Part shown: in pieces, positions 54,459-63,860 of the stretch
How the letters are laid out: every line of letters starts with the position of its first letter
How positions within the stretch are numbered: position 1 is the stretch's first letter
Origin: Desulfobacterales bacterium
GTDB taxonomy: Bacteria; Desulfobacterota; Desulfobacteria; Desulfobacterales; Desulfobacteraceae
Length of the DNA: 64,000 nucleotides
NCBI GenBank assembly: GCA_023143455.1
Contig: JAGLHT010000004.1
Coordinates: forward strand, 1 to 64,000
Direction of reading: 5' to 3'
Position numbers and translations under genes: made by a program
The notes under the pieces: model-generated
The model's input: the letters and a program-made list of their open reading frames with translations, nothing else
Database searches by the model: none
Told to the model about the DNA's origin: nothing

Positions 54459-54618
54459 AAGTTAAAATTCTTTCAAAAATTTAGTATAATTCTTTATACT
54501 TTATTACCTTTTTTTATCAAAAATTTCAATCGCCATTTTTATTTATATGTAGCTCTATGCAAACAATAATGATTATGATATTCACAAGAAGGTTTAGTTT
54601 TGGAACTATCTTTGTATA

Positions 54619-54647
54619 AAAAATGAATATTAATTATGTTCATTTTT
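54619..54647. promoter_or_regulatory. Inverted repeat upstream of aapJ, candidate operator
   Basis: AAAAATGAA (54619-54627) and TTCATTTTT (54639-54647) form a perfect 9-base inverted repeat with an 11-base AT-rich spacer, 37 bases upstream of the aapJ start. The symmetry and position suit a repressor or activator site for the amino-acid transporter operon. The regulator is unknown. Confidence 0.35.
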
Positions 54648-54683
54648 ATATATGTTAATAATATAAACTTATAGGAGGGTATC

Positions 54684-55802
54684 ATGTCTAAAACAAAATT
54701 AGTTATTATCTCAAGTGTTTTCCTGTTTCTTACCTTAACTCTTTTCTCATGCGGAGAGAAGGAAGAATCACAAGAAGTTAATAATCTTAAATCCGAAATT
54801 ACCGATCTGAAAACCCAATTAGAAAAAAAATCAGAACCAGTACCAGCTTCAAAAGGAACTTTAGAAACTGTACTCAAAAAAGGTTTTATTCAAGTTGGTG
54901 TTAACGGTTCTGTATTTGGTTTTGGAAAAGCCGATGATAAAGGTGTCTGGAAAGGTCTTGATGTTGATTGTGCAAAGGCTGTTTCTATTGCGGTTTTTGG
55001 TAGTCCAGATAAGCTAAAATTCACACCTCTGACTGCTAAAACAAGATTCACAGCATTACAGTCAGGAGAAATTGATATGCTTTTCAGGAACTGTACACAG
55101 ACATTAAGCAGGGATACAGCTCTTGGTTTAGATTTTTGCGTAGTCAATTACTATGACGGTCAAGGATTTCTCATTCCGAAAAAACTTGGTATTAAAAGCG
55201 CTAAAGATCTTGATGGTGCTACAGTATGTGTTCTTCCTGGAACTACTACAGAATTGAATGTTGCTGATTATTTCAGAACAAATGGAATGAAAATGAATCC
55301 TGTTGTAATTGAAAATACAGCTGAATTAAACAAAGCTTTTTTTGCCGGAAGATGTGACTGTCTGACATCTGATGCATCTCAACTTGCCGGACAACGTGCA
55401 GTTGCTCCAAACCCAGATGATTACATGATTCTTCCTGAAATTATTTCAAAAGAACCTTTAGCTCCTGCTGTTCGACATGGAGATAACAAATGGAAAGATA
55501 TTGTTAATTATTCTGTTTTAGCTTTAATCAATGCTGAAGAACTTGGAATCACATCTAAAAATGTAGATGAAATGCTGAAGAGTGAAAATCCAAAAATAAA
55601 AAGATTTTTAGGGGTTACAGAAGGTAATGGAAAAGCTCTTGGCCTTGATGAAAATTTCGCATACAATATCATTAAAATGGTTGGTAATTACGGCGAAATC
55701 TTTGAAAGAAATGTTGGTGTTAATACTCAGCTTGGTATAGAAAGAGGACTTAATGCGCTTTGGACAGATGGTGGTCTAATGTACTCTCCTCCATTCAAAT
55801 AA
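54684..55802 (+). CDS. aapJ: General L-amino acid ABC transporter, substrate-binding protein AapJ
   Basis: This 372-residue lipoprotein starts with a signal ending in a lipobox (LTLFSC), then an acidic coiled-coil-like linker (about 28-50) and the family 3 solute-binding fold (GVWKGLDVDCAKAV, LDFCVVNYYDGQGF). The C-terminal region (LGLDENFAYNIIKMVGNYGEIFERN, LNALWTDGGL) is typical of AapJ. Most AapJ proteins are soluble; this one appears membrane-anchored. AGGAGGG precedes the start. A strong hairpin follows before aapQ. Confidence 0.93.
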   Translation: MSKTKLVIISSVFLFLTLTLFSCGEKEESQEVNNLKSEITDLKTQLEKKSEPVPASKGTLETVLKKGFIQVGVNGSVFGFGKADDKGVWKGLDVDCAKAVSIAVFGSPDKLKFTPLTAKTRFTALQSGEIDMLFRNCTQTLSRDTALGLDFCVVNYYDGQGFLIPKKLGIKSAKDLDGATVCVLPGTTTELNVADYFRTNGMKMNPVVIENTAELNKAFFAGRCDCLTSDASQLAGQRAVAPNPDDYMILPEIISKEPLAPAVRHGDNKWKDIVNYSVLALINAEELGITSKNVDEMLKSENPKIKRFLGVTEGNGKALGLDENFAYNIIKMVGNYGEIFERNVGVNTQLGIERGLNALWTDGGLMYSPPFK

Positions 55803-55818
55803 TATAAATTGTAAGTAT

Positions 55819-55853
55819 AGTATGGTGCAATTATCATTGCACCATACTTTTTT
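55819..55853 (+). terminator. Hairpin between aapJ and aapQ
   Basis: A perfect 13-bp stem (AGTATGGTGCAAT and ATTGCACCATACT) with loop TATC is followed by six T. In many transporter operons such a structure limits read-through so that the binding protein is made in excess over the permease; that role is inferred here. Confidence 0.85.
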
Positions 55854-55873
55854 AAAAATAATTAAGAAGTATA

Positions 55874-57058
55874 ATGAATAAAGCTATAAAAAATAAAAAT
55901 TCGGAACATATATCGTTCTGGTATGACCCTGACAAACGATCAATAATTTATCAGATTGGAGCAGCTTGTTTATTTGCTTTTGTAGCATGGTATCTTGTTT
56001 CAAACACAATGACCAATCTTGAAAGACAATCAATTGCGACAGGATTCGGATTCTTGAATAACGAAGCAGCCTTTGAAATTGGAGAATCTTTAATTGAGTA
56101 CTCAGCAGCTGATAGATATATGAAAGCACTTTCCGTCGGCTTTTTAAATACATTACTAGTATCATTTATTGGTGTCACATTAACTGTTATTTTAGGAACC
56201 TTTCTCGGGATAGCAAGATTATCAAAAAACTGGCTTGTTAGCAAATGTGCAGCAGGCTACATTGAATTATTTCAAGATATACCTGTCTTATTACAACTTT
56301 TTTTCTGGTATGCTTTTTTTTATGAAATGCTACCTTCCCCAAAATCCGCTTTGAGTCCATTCAATGGTATATTTTTATGCAATAGGGGATTAATTGTTGG
56401 AATTCCACAAACACACCCTGTGTATAAATATATGTTTCTTGCTTTTATTATCGCTGTTGTTCTTATTTTTTTAATTAAAAAATGGGCGAAAAAAAGACAA
56501 GACAGAACTGGTAAACAATTCCCAATTTTTTTCACCTCTATCTTTTTAATAATCGGATTTCCATTTATATGTTGGCTTTTTGGCGGAACTCCAACTGGAA
56601 TGAGTGTGCCTGTATTAAAAGGATTTAACTTTACGGGTGGGTTAACTATCAGCCCTGAATTTGCAGCTTTACTTTTAGGACTTGTTTTATATACAGCAGC
56701 TTTTGTCGCAGAAGTTGTAAGAGCTGGGATTCAATCAGTAAGCAAAGGTCAGACTGAAGCTGCAAAGGCAATCGGCTTAAAACCTGGCAAGGTTTTAAAT
56801 CTAATAATTCTACCCCAGGCTTTAAGAGTTATTATTCCTCCCTTAACTAGCCAGATGCTTAATCTCACAAAAAATAGTTCTTTGGCAGTAGCCATAGGAT
56901 ACCCAGATTTTGTTTCTGTTGCCGGAACAGCTATTAATCAAACTGGGCAAGCAATTGAGGGAGTTATGTTAATCATGATTGTATATCTTATATTCAGTCT
57001 ATCTACCTCTGCTTTTATGAACTGGTATAATAAAAAAATGGCAATAGTAGAAAGATAA
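55874..57058 (+). CDS. aapQ: General L-amino acid ABC transporter, permease AapQ
   Basis: This 394-residue inner-membrane permease is of the HisM/GlnP family. Transmembrane blocks span about 25-45, 90-120, 180-215 and 255-390. The loop typical of the family is EVVRAGIQSVSKGQTEAAKAIGL, followed by LPQALRVIIPPLTSQ. The long inserted region (about 165-250) is characteristic of AapQ. It follows the intercistronic hairpin and precedes aapM by 20 bases. Confidence 0.93.
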   Translation: MNKAIKNKNSEHISFWYDPDKRSIIYQIGAACLFAFVAWYLVSNTMTNLERQSIATGFGFLNNEAAFEIGESLIEYSAADRYMKALSVGFLNTLLVSFIGVTLTVILGTFLGIARLSKNWLVSKCAAGYIELFQDIPVLLQLFFWYAFFYEMLPSPKSALSPFNGIFLCNRGLIVGIPQTHPVYKYMFLAFIIAVVLIFLIKKWAKKRQDRTGKQFPIFFTSIFLIIGFPFICWLFGGTPTGMSVPVLKGFNFTGGLTISPEFAALLLGLVLYTAAFVAEVVRAGIQSVSKGQTEAAKAIGLKPGKVLNLIILPQALRVIIPPLTSQMLNLTKNSSLAVAIGYPDFVSVAGTAINQTGQAIEGVMLIMIVYLIFSLSTSAFMNWYNKKMAIVER

Positions 57059-57078
57059 TAGCTATTAAACAGGTTTAT

Positions 57079-58170
57079 ATGGAATCAAATATAATAAATA
57101 AAAACAAGGTGATAATCAAACCTCCAATAGCAAGTGTTGGCATTATAGGATGGATCAGGGAAAATTTATTCAGCAGCCCTTTGAATACCATTCTTACTGT
57201 CATTATTATCAGTATTTTATGGTTTTCAGTCATTCCTTTTTTAAATTGGGCTTTAATAGATAGTTGCTGGCAGCCTGATGCCAATTGCAGAGAAACCAGC
57301 GGTGCATGCTGGTCAATAATTTCAAGTAATTATAAAATTATTCTGTTTGGGTTTTACCCTCAGGATATCCTGTGGCGCCCCGTAACCGCTATTTTAATGT
57401 TAGTATCATTGCTTGTCATAAGTAGAAATAGAAATTACTGGAATGCAATTCTTGGGTATTCCTGGATAATTGGCCTGATTGTTATGGGGATATTATTAAA
57501 AGGCGGTATTTTTGGACTTGAACCTGTTGATATTGGTAAATGGGGCGGTATTATTCTTACATTGCTTTTATCTGTTTTCGGTTTGACTGCTGCATACCCC
57601 TTAGGTATTATCCTAGCACTTGGACGACAGTCAAAAATGCCTATCATTAAAACATTTTGTATCTTTTATATTGAACTGATACGTGGTGTCCCTCTGATCA
57701 GTTTATTATTTATGTCATCGGTAGTTTTCCCTTTATTTCTCCCAGAAGGTGTATCAATAAATGGAATTTTAAGAGCCCAAATTGCAATTATTATGTTTAC
57801 AGCAGCTTACATAGCAGAAGTTGTCAGAGGCGGACTACAAGGCATGAATAAAGGACAATTTGAAGCCGCTGATTCCATTGGATTAAACTATGTAAAAACG
57901 ATGAGATTAATAATTCTACCCCAGGCATTAAAAATTGTTATTCCACCATCTGTTAGTGTTTTGATTTCTGCTTTTAAGGATACGTCCCTTGTTGTTATAA
58001 TCGGATTATATGATTTATTAAAAACAACACAATCAACATTGTCTGAACCGAAGTGGATGAGATTTTCAGCCGAAGCGTATATATTCATTGCGCTAATTTA
58101 TTTTGTATGCTGCTTTTTCATGTCTAACTATAGCAGAAAACTTGAAAAAGAACTTGATACAGGTTTGTAA
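57079..58170 (+). CDS. aapM: General L-amino acid ABC transporter, permease AapM
   Basis: This 363-residue permease is the partner of AapQ. Its family loop reads EVVRGGLQGMNKGQFEAADSIGL, followed by LPQALKIVIPPSVSV. The N-terminal insert with FWSVIPF-like hydrophobic residues and a cysteine pair (about 60-80) is typical of AapM. Gaps to aapQ (20 bases) and aapP (39 bases) indicate one operon. Confidence 0.93.
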   Translation: MESNIINKNKVIIKPPIASVGIIGWIRENLFSSPLNTILTVIIISILWFSVIPFLNWALIDSCWQPDANCRETSGACWSIISSNYKIILFGFYPQDILWRPVTAILMLVSLLVISRNRNYWNAILGYSWIIGLIVMGILLKGGIFGLEPVDIGKWGGIILTLLLSVFGLTAAYPLGIILALGRQSKMPIIKTFCIFYIELIRGVPLISLLFMSSVVFPLFLPEGVSINGILRAQIAIIMFTAAYIAEVVRGGLQGMNKGQFEAADSIGLNYVKTMRLIILPQALKIVIPPSVSVLISAFKDTSLVVIIGLYDLLKTTQSTLSEPKWMRFSAEAYIFIALIYFVCCFFMSNYSRKLEKELDTGL

Positions 58171-58209
58171 TAATAATTAATAACAACTTTATTTATAAAG
58201 CGATTATCT

Positions 58210-58983
58210 ATGAACAAAGAAAAAACTAAAAAAGTTGATATTTCAAGCGAAGACACTGTAATTGAAATTATCAATATGCACAAATGGTTTGGTGATTTCC
58301 ATGTTTTAAACGACATTAACCTGAATGTTAAAAAACGCGAGCGTATTGTTGTTTGCGGTCCATCTGGATCTGGAAAGTCAACACTTATAAGATGCATCAA
58401 TAGGCTTGAGGAGCATCAAAAAGGTCAAATAATTGTAGATGGTATTGAGCTCACCAAAGACCTTAAAAATATTGAAAAAGTCAGATCAGAAGTTGGAATG
58501 GTATTCCAGCACTTCAACCTTTTTCCTCATCTAACAATTGTTGAAAATTTAACAATTGGGCCTATATGGGTTAGAAAGACACCTAAAAAAGAAGCTGAAG
58601 AAATAGCAATGCATTATCTTGAAAAAGTGCAGATTGCTGAACAGGCAGCAAAATTTCCTGGACAATTATCTGGTGGACAGCAACAAAGAGTTGCAATAGC
58701 CAGAAGTCTTTGTATGAAACCAAATATAATGCTTTTTGATGAAGCTACATCAGCCCTTGATCCTGAAATGGTAAAAGAAGTTTTAGATGTTATGATAAGC
58801 TTGGCACAGGATGGAATGACTATGATTGTGGTTACCCATGAAATGGGTTTTGCAAAGAGTGTTGCACACAGGGTTCTTTTTATGGACGAAGGTCAAATCA
58901 TTGAAGAAAATGAACCTGAAGAATTTTTCAACCACCCTCAAAACGAAAGAACAAAACTATTTTTAAGCCAAATTTTGTATTAA
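58210..58983 (+). CDS. aapP: General L-amino acid ABC transporter, ATPase AapP
   Basis: This 257-residue ATPase has Walker [10 protein letters not shown], signature [12 protein letters not shown], Walker [15 protein letters not shown] and the H-loop VVTHEMGF. The N-terminal tail is basic. It energises AapQM. It is followed by a bidirectional terminator and the convergent korAB operon. Confidence 0.95.
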   Translation: MNKEKTKKVDISSEDTVIEIINMHKWFGDFHVLNDINLNVKKRERIVVCGPSGSGKSTLIRCINRLEEHQKGQIIVDGIELTKDLKNIEKVRSEVGMVFQHFNLFPHLTIVENLTIGPIWVRKTPKKEAEEIAMHYLEKVQIAEQAAKFPGQLSGGQQQRVAIARSLCMKPNIMLFDEATSALDPEMVKEVLDVMISLAQDGMTMIVVTHEMGFAKSVAHRVLFMDEGQIIEENEPEEFFNHPQNERTKLFLSQILY

Positions 58984-59009
58984 TCATTTTTTTAATAACA
59001 AACTAAAAC

Positions 59010-59042
59010 AGGTTTTATTATATAAGATTTATAATAAAGCCT
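59010..59042. terminator. Hairpin between convergent aapP and korB
   Basis: A 13-bp stem with one G-T pair (AGGTTTTATTATA and TATAATAAAGCCT) and a 7-base loop lies between the two convergent gene ends, flanked by AT-rich tracts on both sides. It could stop transcription from either direction. Confidence 0.6.
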
Positions 59043-59065
59043 ATTTTATATTGAAAAATTATTGT

Positions 59066-60382
59066 TTATTGAGCAACCTTATTAATAATTTCAATTGAAG
59101 AATCAATGATTTTTGTTTTACCCTTAAATTGAAATTCAACAGCTTTTTTTAACATATCTAAATCAATAATATTTCCAATTGCTGCAAGTGCAGCTAAAGC
59201 ACCTAAAGCTCTGTCCGTTGATTTAACTTTTAGTTTTTTAAAATCAATACTAATTACATTCGAATCTGTCGCTTTGATTCCATCAATTTCAAGATCATTT
59301 GCCTTAATAACAATAGTTTGATCTGATAATTTTTTAAATAAATCTTTTCTTCTATTAACACCTTGTTCTGATATAGCAATAATTATATCGGGGTTCTCTA
59401 TCCCTGAAAAATTTATCTCTCTGCCTTGCAATACAACTTCTGTAATAGAATGACCCCGTAGTACAGTAATAGGGTAATCACTTTTCTGGCTTGCATTAAG
59501 ACCCGAAGTTATCCCTGCTAATGCTAACAACTCCCCTGCAGTTATTATTCGTTGTCCAGCACCCCCAAGAAAAATAATTTCTTTTCGGTCGGAAAATAAT
59601 TTTTCAAACTCTTTTGGAATCACTTTTTGAATTATTTGAGGGATACCAACACTTTTTTGTTTTGCTGATTCTTCAAAATATCTTTCAGTGTATTCTTTAA
59701 CACCAGTTGAAGATTCACCGACAAACTTTGGCATTTTTTCAATTAATAAATCAATATCTTTGGGCACAATTTCATTGCTTTTAGTATATCTTCCTGTACA
59801 TATCCCCATAATATCAACCATTGAAAACCCTTTGAAATTAATGGCATTTTCCAGCTGAGTTGAAAGGTCATTTTGATAACATGAAAGTCTGTTAATATAT
59901 TGTCCCCCTGCTCCTTTTGCGAGGAAACAAGGGTCAATTGGATTATCAATTTTATTTAAGAAACCTGATGCCAAAACAGCATGTTCTGGCGAAGTTGAAG
60001 ATGCCTGCCCGCCTGTCATACCATAATTAAAATTATTCAATACAAGCAGTGTTAGATCAATATTTTTTCTGATTGTACTAATAAAATGGGCTCCTCCGAT
60101 TCCAAGACCACCATCTCCCATTGTTACAATAACCTTAAGGTCAGGGCGTGTCATTTTTATACCAACTGCATAAGTTAGTGCTCTTCCATGGAGGCCATGG
60201 AACGCGTGGGTATTAAAAAAAGTATCAAAAAGTCCAGAGCAGCCAATATCACTAATAATTACAACCTTGGACCCATCAATATCCATATTTACAAGTGCTT
60301 TATCCAGAGCATGTACAACTTTTTCGTGGGAACATCCAGGGCAGAAGACTAATGGACGTTCTTTATTTATAAGAGTTTCCAT
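59066..60382 (-). CDS. korB: 2-oxoacid:ferredoxin oxidoreductase, fused beta and gamma subunits
   Basis: This 438-residue protein has the beta-type thiamine diphosphate domain (about 1-270; CPGCSHE, GDGGLGIGGAH and NFNYGMTGG). It is followed by a gamma-type domain (about 270-435; FLGGAGQRIITAGELLALAG). The ATG directly follows the TAA of the alpha gene with no gap. The enzyme decarboxylates a 2-oxoacid with CoA and ferredoxin. The two-gene layout and fusion suit a KorAB-like 2-oxoglutarate enzyme, but other branched or aryl substrates are possible. No ferredoxin-type delta subunit is encoded beside it. Confidence 0.88.
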   Translation of the reverse strand: METLINKERPLVFCPGCSHEKVVHALDKALVNMDIDGSKVVIISDIGCSGLFDTFFNTHAFHGLHGRALTYAVGIKMTRPDLKVIVTMGDGGLGIGGAHFISTIRKNIDLTLLVLNNFNYGMTGGQASSTSPEHAVLASGFLNKIDNPIDPCFLAKGAGGQYINRLSCYQNDLSTQLENAINFKGFSMVDIMGICTGRYTKSNEIVPKDIDLLIEKMPKFVGESSTGVKEYTERYFEESAKQKSVGIPQIIQKVIPKEFEKLFSDRKEIIFLGGAGQRIITAGELLALAGITSGLNASQKSDYPITVLRGHSITEVVLQGREINFSGIENPDIIIAISEQGVNRRKDLFKKLSDQTIVIKANDLEIDGIKATDSNVISIDFKKLKVKSTDRALGALAALAAIGNIIDLDMLKKAVEFQFKGKTKIIDSSIEIINKVAQ

Positions 60383-61498
60383 TTATTTTATAACCTCTAA
60401 AATCTCGTGGGGTTTGATTAAACTCCCATTCATTCTTCCAAGGAATTGAACCTTTTTATCACATAGCACTCGTCTAATTTCATTCACATATTGTCCCTGA
60501 TTCATCTCAACAACTAGTATATTATTATAACCTTTAGCTTTTTCTTTAATCAGATCTTCACATACAGGCCATAAAGTTTTAAGAGTCAAAACGGAAATAT
60601 TTTGTGAAATTTTTTCAGCTATATGTGAGGCTTCGATTGCTGAGGACGATGAAACTCCGTATGTAATTATCAATGTATCACTGTCTGGCTTTATCACTTC
60701 ATTATAAAACAAAAATTCATCCAAAGATTTTTCAACCTTTTTTTGAAGCCTTAAATTAATATCTGAAATTTCTTTCGGGTCGATACTTATATAACCATTT
60801 ATACCGTGTGTGGAAGAAGTCTGGCGCACTAAAGTCTCAGAACCTATTGGCAAAAAAGCTGGTGCAGTATCATCAGAATCAACTTCAAATGGTAAAAACT
60901 TTTCATTCTCGACCGATTGAACTCTGTTTATTATTTTTGGTAACTTAATTGATTCAAGATCCACACTTTTTTTTGTTAAAGCAATCTCTTTGTTTGATAA
61001 AATAAAAACAGGGCATCGTAATTTTTCGGCAATATTAAATGCATTGACCGTTAATAAATAACAATCTAATACATCTGCCGGAGCCAGAACATACGCAGGG
61101 ATTCCTCCTGTATTACAATATCGGATAAAATTAACATCACCATCAGCACCTTTAGTAGCAGATCCTGTTGAAGGACCCAACCTTTGAACATTTATAATAA
61201 CAATAGGAATTTCACTTCCAATTGCAAATGAAATATTTTCACTATATAGACTGATTCCTGGACCTGAAGTTGCAGTCATCACTTTTTTCCCGACCATTGC
61301 AGCGCCAAGACAGTATCCAATAGATGCAATCTCATCTTCACCCTGAAGACAGATCCCATCTTTTTCTGGCATTGCATTTAGCATGTAATTAAATATAGAA
61401 GTTGCAGGTGTAATGGGATATCCGGCAAAAAAATCACATCCTGCTGCAATTGCGCCCGCAGCACAAGCATCATTTCCATCAATAAAATTAGTACTCAT
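60383..61498 (-). CDS. korA: 2-oxoacid:ferredoxin oxidoreductase, alpha subunit
   Basis: This 371-residue subunit has the alpha-type motifs GNDACAAGAIAAGCDFFAGY with PITPATSI, QGEDEIASIG, TSGPGISLYSE, and GPSTGSATKGADGD. The ATG at 61498 is chosen for its AAGGAGGG at ideal spacing; an upstream ATG at 61522 has no such site. It is immediately followed by the fused beta-gamma gene. It is divergent from argC. Confidence 0.9.
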   Translation of the reverse strand: MSTNFIDGNDACAAGAIAAGCDFFAGYPITPATSIFNYMLNAMPEKDGICLQGEDEIASIGYCLGAAMVGKKVMTATSGPGISLYSENISFAIGSEIPIVIINVQRLGPSTGSATKGADGDVNFIRYCNTGGIPAYVLAPADVLDCYLLTVNAFNIAEKLRCPVFILSNKEIALTKKSVDLESIKLPKIINRVQSVENEKFLPFEVDSDDTAPAFLPIGSETLVRQTSSTHGINGYISIDPKEISDINLRLQKKVEKSLDEFLFYNEVIKPDSDTLIITYGVSSSSAIEASHIAEKISQNISVLTLKTLWPVCEDLIKEKAKGYNNILVVEMNQGQYVNEIRRVLCDKKVQFLGRMNGSLIKPHEILEVIK

Positions 61499-61725
61499 CA
61501 AGCCCTCCTTAAAAGTTTGCAATATAGTATATGAAGTTGTTTTGTTTGTCTACTTTTTATGCGGGTTTTTCTTGCATAATCCGAATGAATTAACGGCATA
61601 AACAAAATTTGCCGATTTTATTATTATTAAAACTAATAATTATATAATTATTGAAAATTACAAACCAATTTGTTAATTAATATCTTAACTCTAATATTTT
61701 TTTTTAATAACAGGAATTAATAATT

Positions 61726-62751
61726 ATGATAAAAGTTGGGATTATAGGCGCAACTGGATATACTGGGGCAGAACTGATAAAATTAATTTTCAACCACCCT
61801 GAAGCCAAACTTTCTATTATCACATCAAAAACTTTTGAGGGACAACCTATTTCAGACGTTTTCCCTATTTTCAATAACATCATAAACAATAAATGCCAAC
61901 ACCTTGACGTTGATGCCATTTCCGAGCAGGCTGACATTATTTTTCTTTGCTTGCCCCATAAAATTTCTATGGAATATGTTCCTCAATTTTTCAAAAATGG
62001 AGTGAAAGTTATTGATCTTTCTGCTGATTACAGATTTAACAATGTTGCTTGCTATGAATCAGCCTACCAGGAGCATACTTCAAAAGAACTTTTTGAATTC
62101 AGTGCTTATGGATTAAGCGAAATATATAAAAATGAGATAAAAAATTCAAAGATAATTGGAAACCCTGGATGTTATCCGACTAGTTTTCTTCTTCCTATGA
62201 TTCCCCTTGTAAAAGAAAAAATTATTGAAACTGACTTTATTATTTCAGATTCAAAATCCGGAGTTAGTGGTGCTGGCAGGTCAGCATCACTAGCAACTCA
62301 TTTTTGTGAAACAAATGAATCTTTTAAGCCTTATATGATTGATAATCATAGACATATTCCTGAAATGGAAGAAAAACTAACTGAAAACGCTGGCAAAGAA
62401 ATCAAAATTACTTTTGTCCCTCATTTACTTCCCATAACAAGAGGAATGTTAACTACTATTTATACAAATATTAAGGGGAAAATTACAAGAACCGATATCG
62501 AAGAAATATTTCATAATTATTATAAGAAAAAATTTTTCATTAGACTTTTGCAAAAAGGGAATTATCCTGATATACTAAGCGTTAAGGGTACAAACTTTTG
62601 TGATATAGGATTTCATAAAAATGAGGATTCAGGAAGATTAATAATTGTTTCAGCCATTGACAATCTTCTAAAAGGTGCAGCAGGACAGGCTGTACAAAAC
62701 ATGAACATCATTTTTAACCTTGAGGAGTATACGGGATTAAATAAAATCTAA
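61726..62751 (+). CDS. argC: N-acetyl-gamma-glutamyl-phosphate reductase ArgC
   Basis: This 341-residue NADPH-dependent reductase catalyses the third step of arginine biosynthesis. GIIGATGYTGAELIKL binds the cofactor, the catalytic cysteine is in GNPGCYPTS, and the later FVPHLLPITRGML segment with the conserved histidine is present. Length is typical for the short (type I) form. No other arginine gene is in view. Confidence 0.96.
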   Translation: MIKVGIIGATGYTGAELIKLIFNHPEAKLSIITSKTFEGQPISDVFPIFNNIINNKCQHLDVDAISEQADIIFLCLPHKISMEYVPQFFKNGVKVIDLSADYRFNNVACYESAYQEHTSKELFEFSAYGLSEIYKNEIKNSKIIGNPGCYPTSFLLPMIPLVKEKIIETDFIISDSKSGVSGAGRSASLATHFCETNESFKPYMIDNHRHIPEMEEKLTENAGKEIKITFVPHLLPITRGMLTTIYTNIKGKITRTDIEEIFHNYYKKKFFIRLLQKGNYPDILSVKGTNFCDIGFHKNEDSGRLIIVSAIDNLLKGAAGQAVQNMNIIFNLEEYTGLNKI

Positions 62752-62819
62752 CTGAATATTTAGTTTTTTATTCAATTATTCCTTGACACAAGCCAAATAT
62801 ACCTTTAGAAAAGGATGTA

Positions 62820-63746
62820 ATGAAAAAAAATTGTAAAATATGGTTTCACACAGGATTAGAAACAAATATTAAAGAGCTAAATGTTCCACAATACATTGCT
62901 TACTTATTTTTTCTTATTATATTCTTCATTTTTTCTGGTCTTCTCTATACTGGTTTTGACTATTACAAGCTTAAATCCAACTCTTTAAATAATTATTTTT
63001 TAAGCAATCAAATTTCAGATCAAAAAAATGAAATCCAATCCCAAAGAAAACAAATACAGAATTTTGCTGAAACAATTACAGACCTTAAAACTCAGGTTAA
63101 AAATCTTTGTATATTCGAAAACAGAGTAAGATTAATTGCTGACATTGGACAATCTACTGACTCAGGAGGACTTATAGGTATTGGTGGTATTCCCAATATC
63201 GATTTGGATTATAACTTAGAACCTGACCTCAAGCATAATAATCTCATAAGAGAAATGCATGAACAAGTAAAACAGACAAATCTCGCTGTTATAAAACAAA
63301 CTCAAGATTTCGAAGAATTAATAAAAGAACTTCATAAAAAGAAAAACATACTTGCAGCAACCCCTTCGGTTAAACCAGTTCACGGTTGGATATCCTCTAA
63401 TTTTGGATATAGAAGATCTCCTTTTACCGGACTAAATGAATTTCATTCAGGTCTTGATATTGCCAACAAAAAAGGTACTGAAATTATAGCGCCCGCTAAT
63501 GGAAAAGTTTCATATGCAGGGCAGAAATTATTAATAGGTAACCTTATAACTATTGACCATGGACATGGCATTGTAACCAAATTTGGACACTTGGATAAAC
63601 TGTTTGTTAATTTTGGACAAAATGTAAAACGTGGTGATGTTATAGGTTTAATGGGAAACACTGGAAGAAGTACAGGTCCACATGTTCATTATGAAATAAG
63701 AATAAATGGTGCACCAGTAAATCCTAGAAAATATATTCTTAATTAA
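62820..63746 (+). CDS. M23-family (LytM) peptidase with membrane anchor
   Basis: This 308-residue protein has one N-terminal transmembrane helix (about 25-45), a periplasmic coiled-coil region (about 55-95) and a C-terminal LytM domain with the zinc-binding motifs HSGLD and HVHYE. It can cleave peptidoglycan peptide links or activate amidases. The start has AAAGGATGTA upstream, and TTGACA at 62783 may be a promoter element. It lies directly upstream of secA, an order often seen in related bacteria. Confidence 0.92.
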   Translation: MKKNCKIWFHTGLETNIKELNVPQYIAYLFFLIIFFIFSGLLYTGFDYYKLKSNSLNNYFLSNQISDQKNEIQSQRKQIQNFAETITDLKTQVKNLCIFENRVRLIADIGQSTDSGGLIGIGGIPNIDLDYNLEPDLKHNNLIREMHEQVKQTNLAVIKQTQDFEELIKELHKKKNILAATPSVKPVHGWISSNFGYRRSPFTGLNEFHSGLDIANKKGTEIIAPANGKVSYAGQKLLIGNLITIDHGHGIVTKFGHLDKLFVNFGQNVKRGDVIGLMGNTGRSTGPHVHYEIRINGAPVNPRKYILN

Positions 63747-63860
63747 ATAATCAAGTCTGAAAACCCCAATTTTTTTTTATTTTTCCTTTTTATTTCTTAA
63801 AAAATGATTATATATTTCAATTAGAATTAATTTAATTATACTTACAGATAGGAAACTTTA

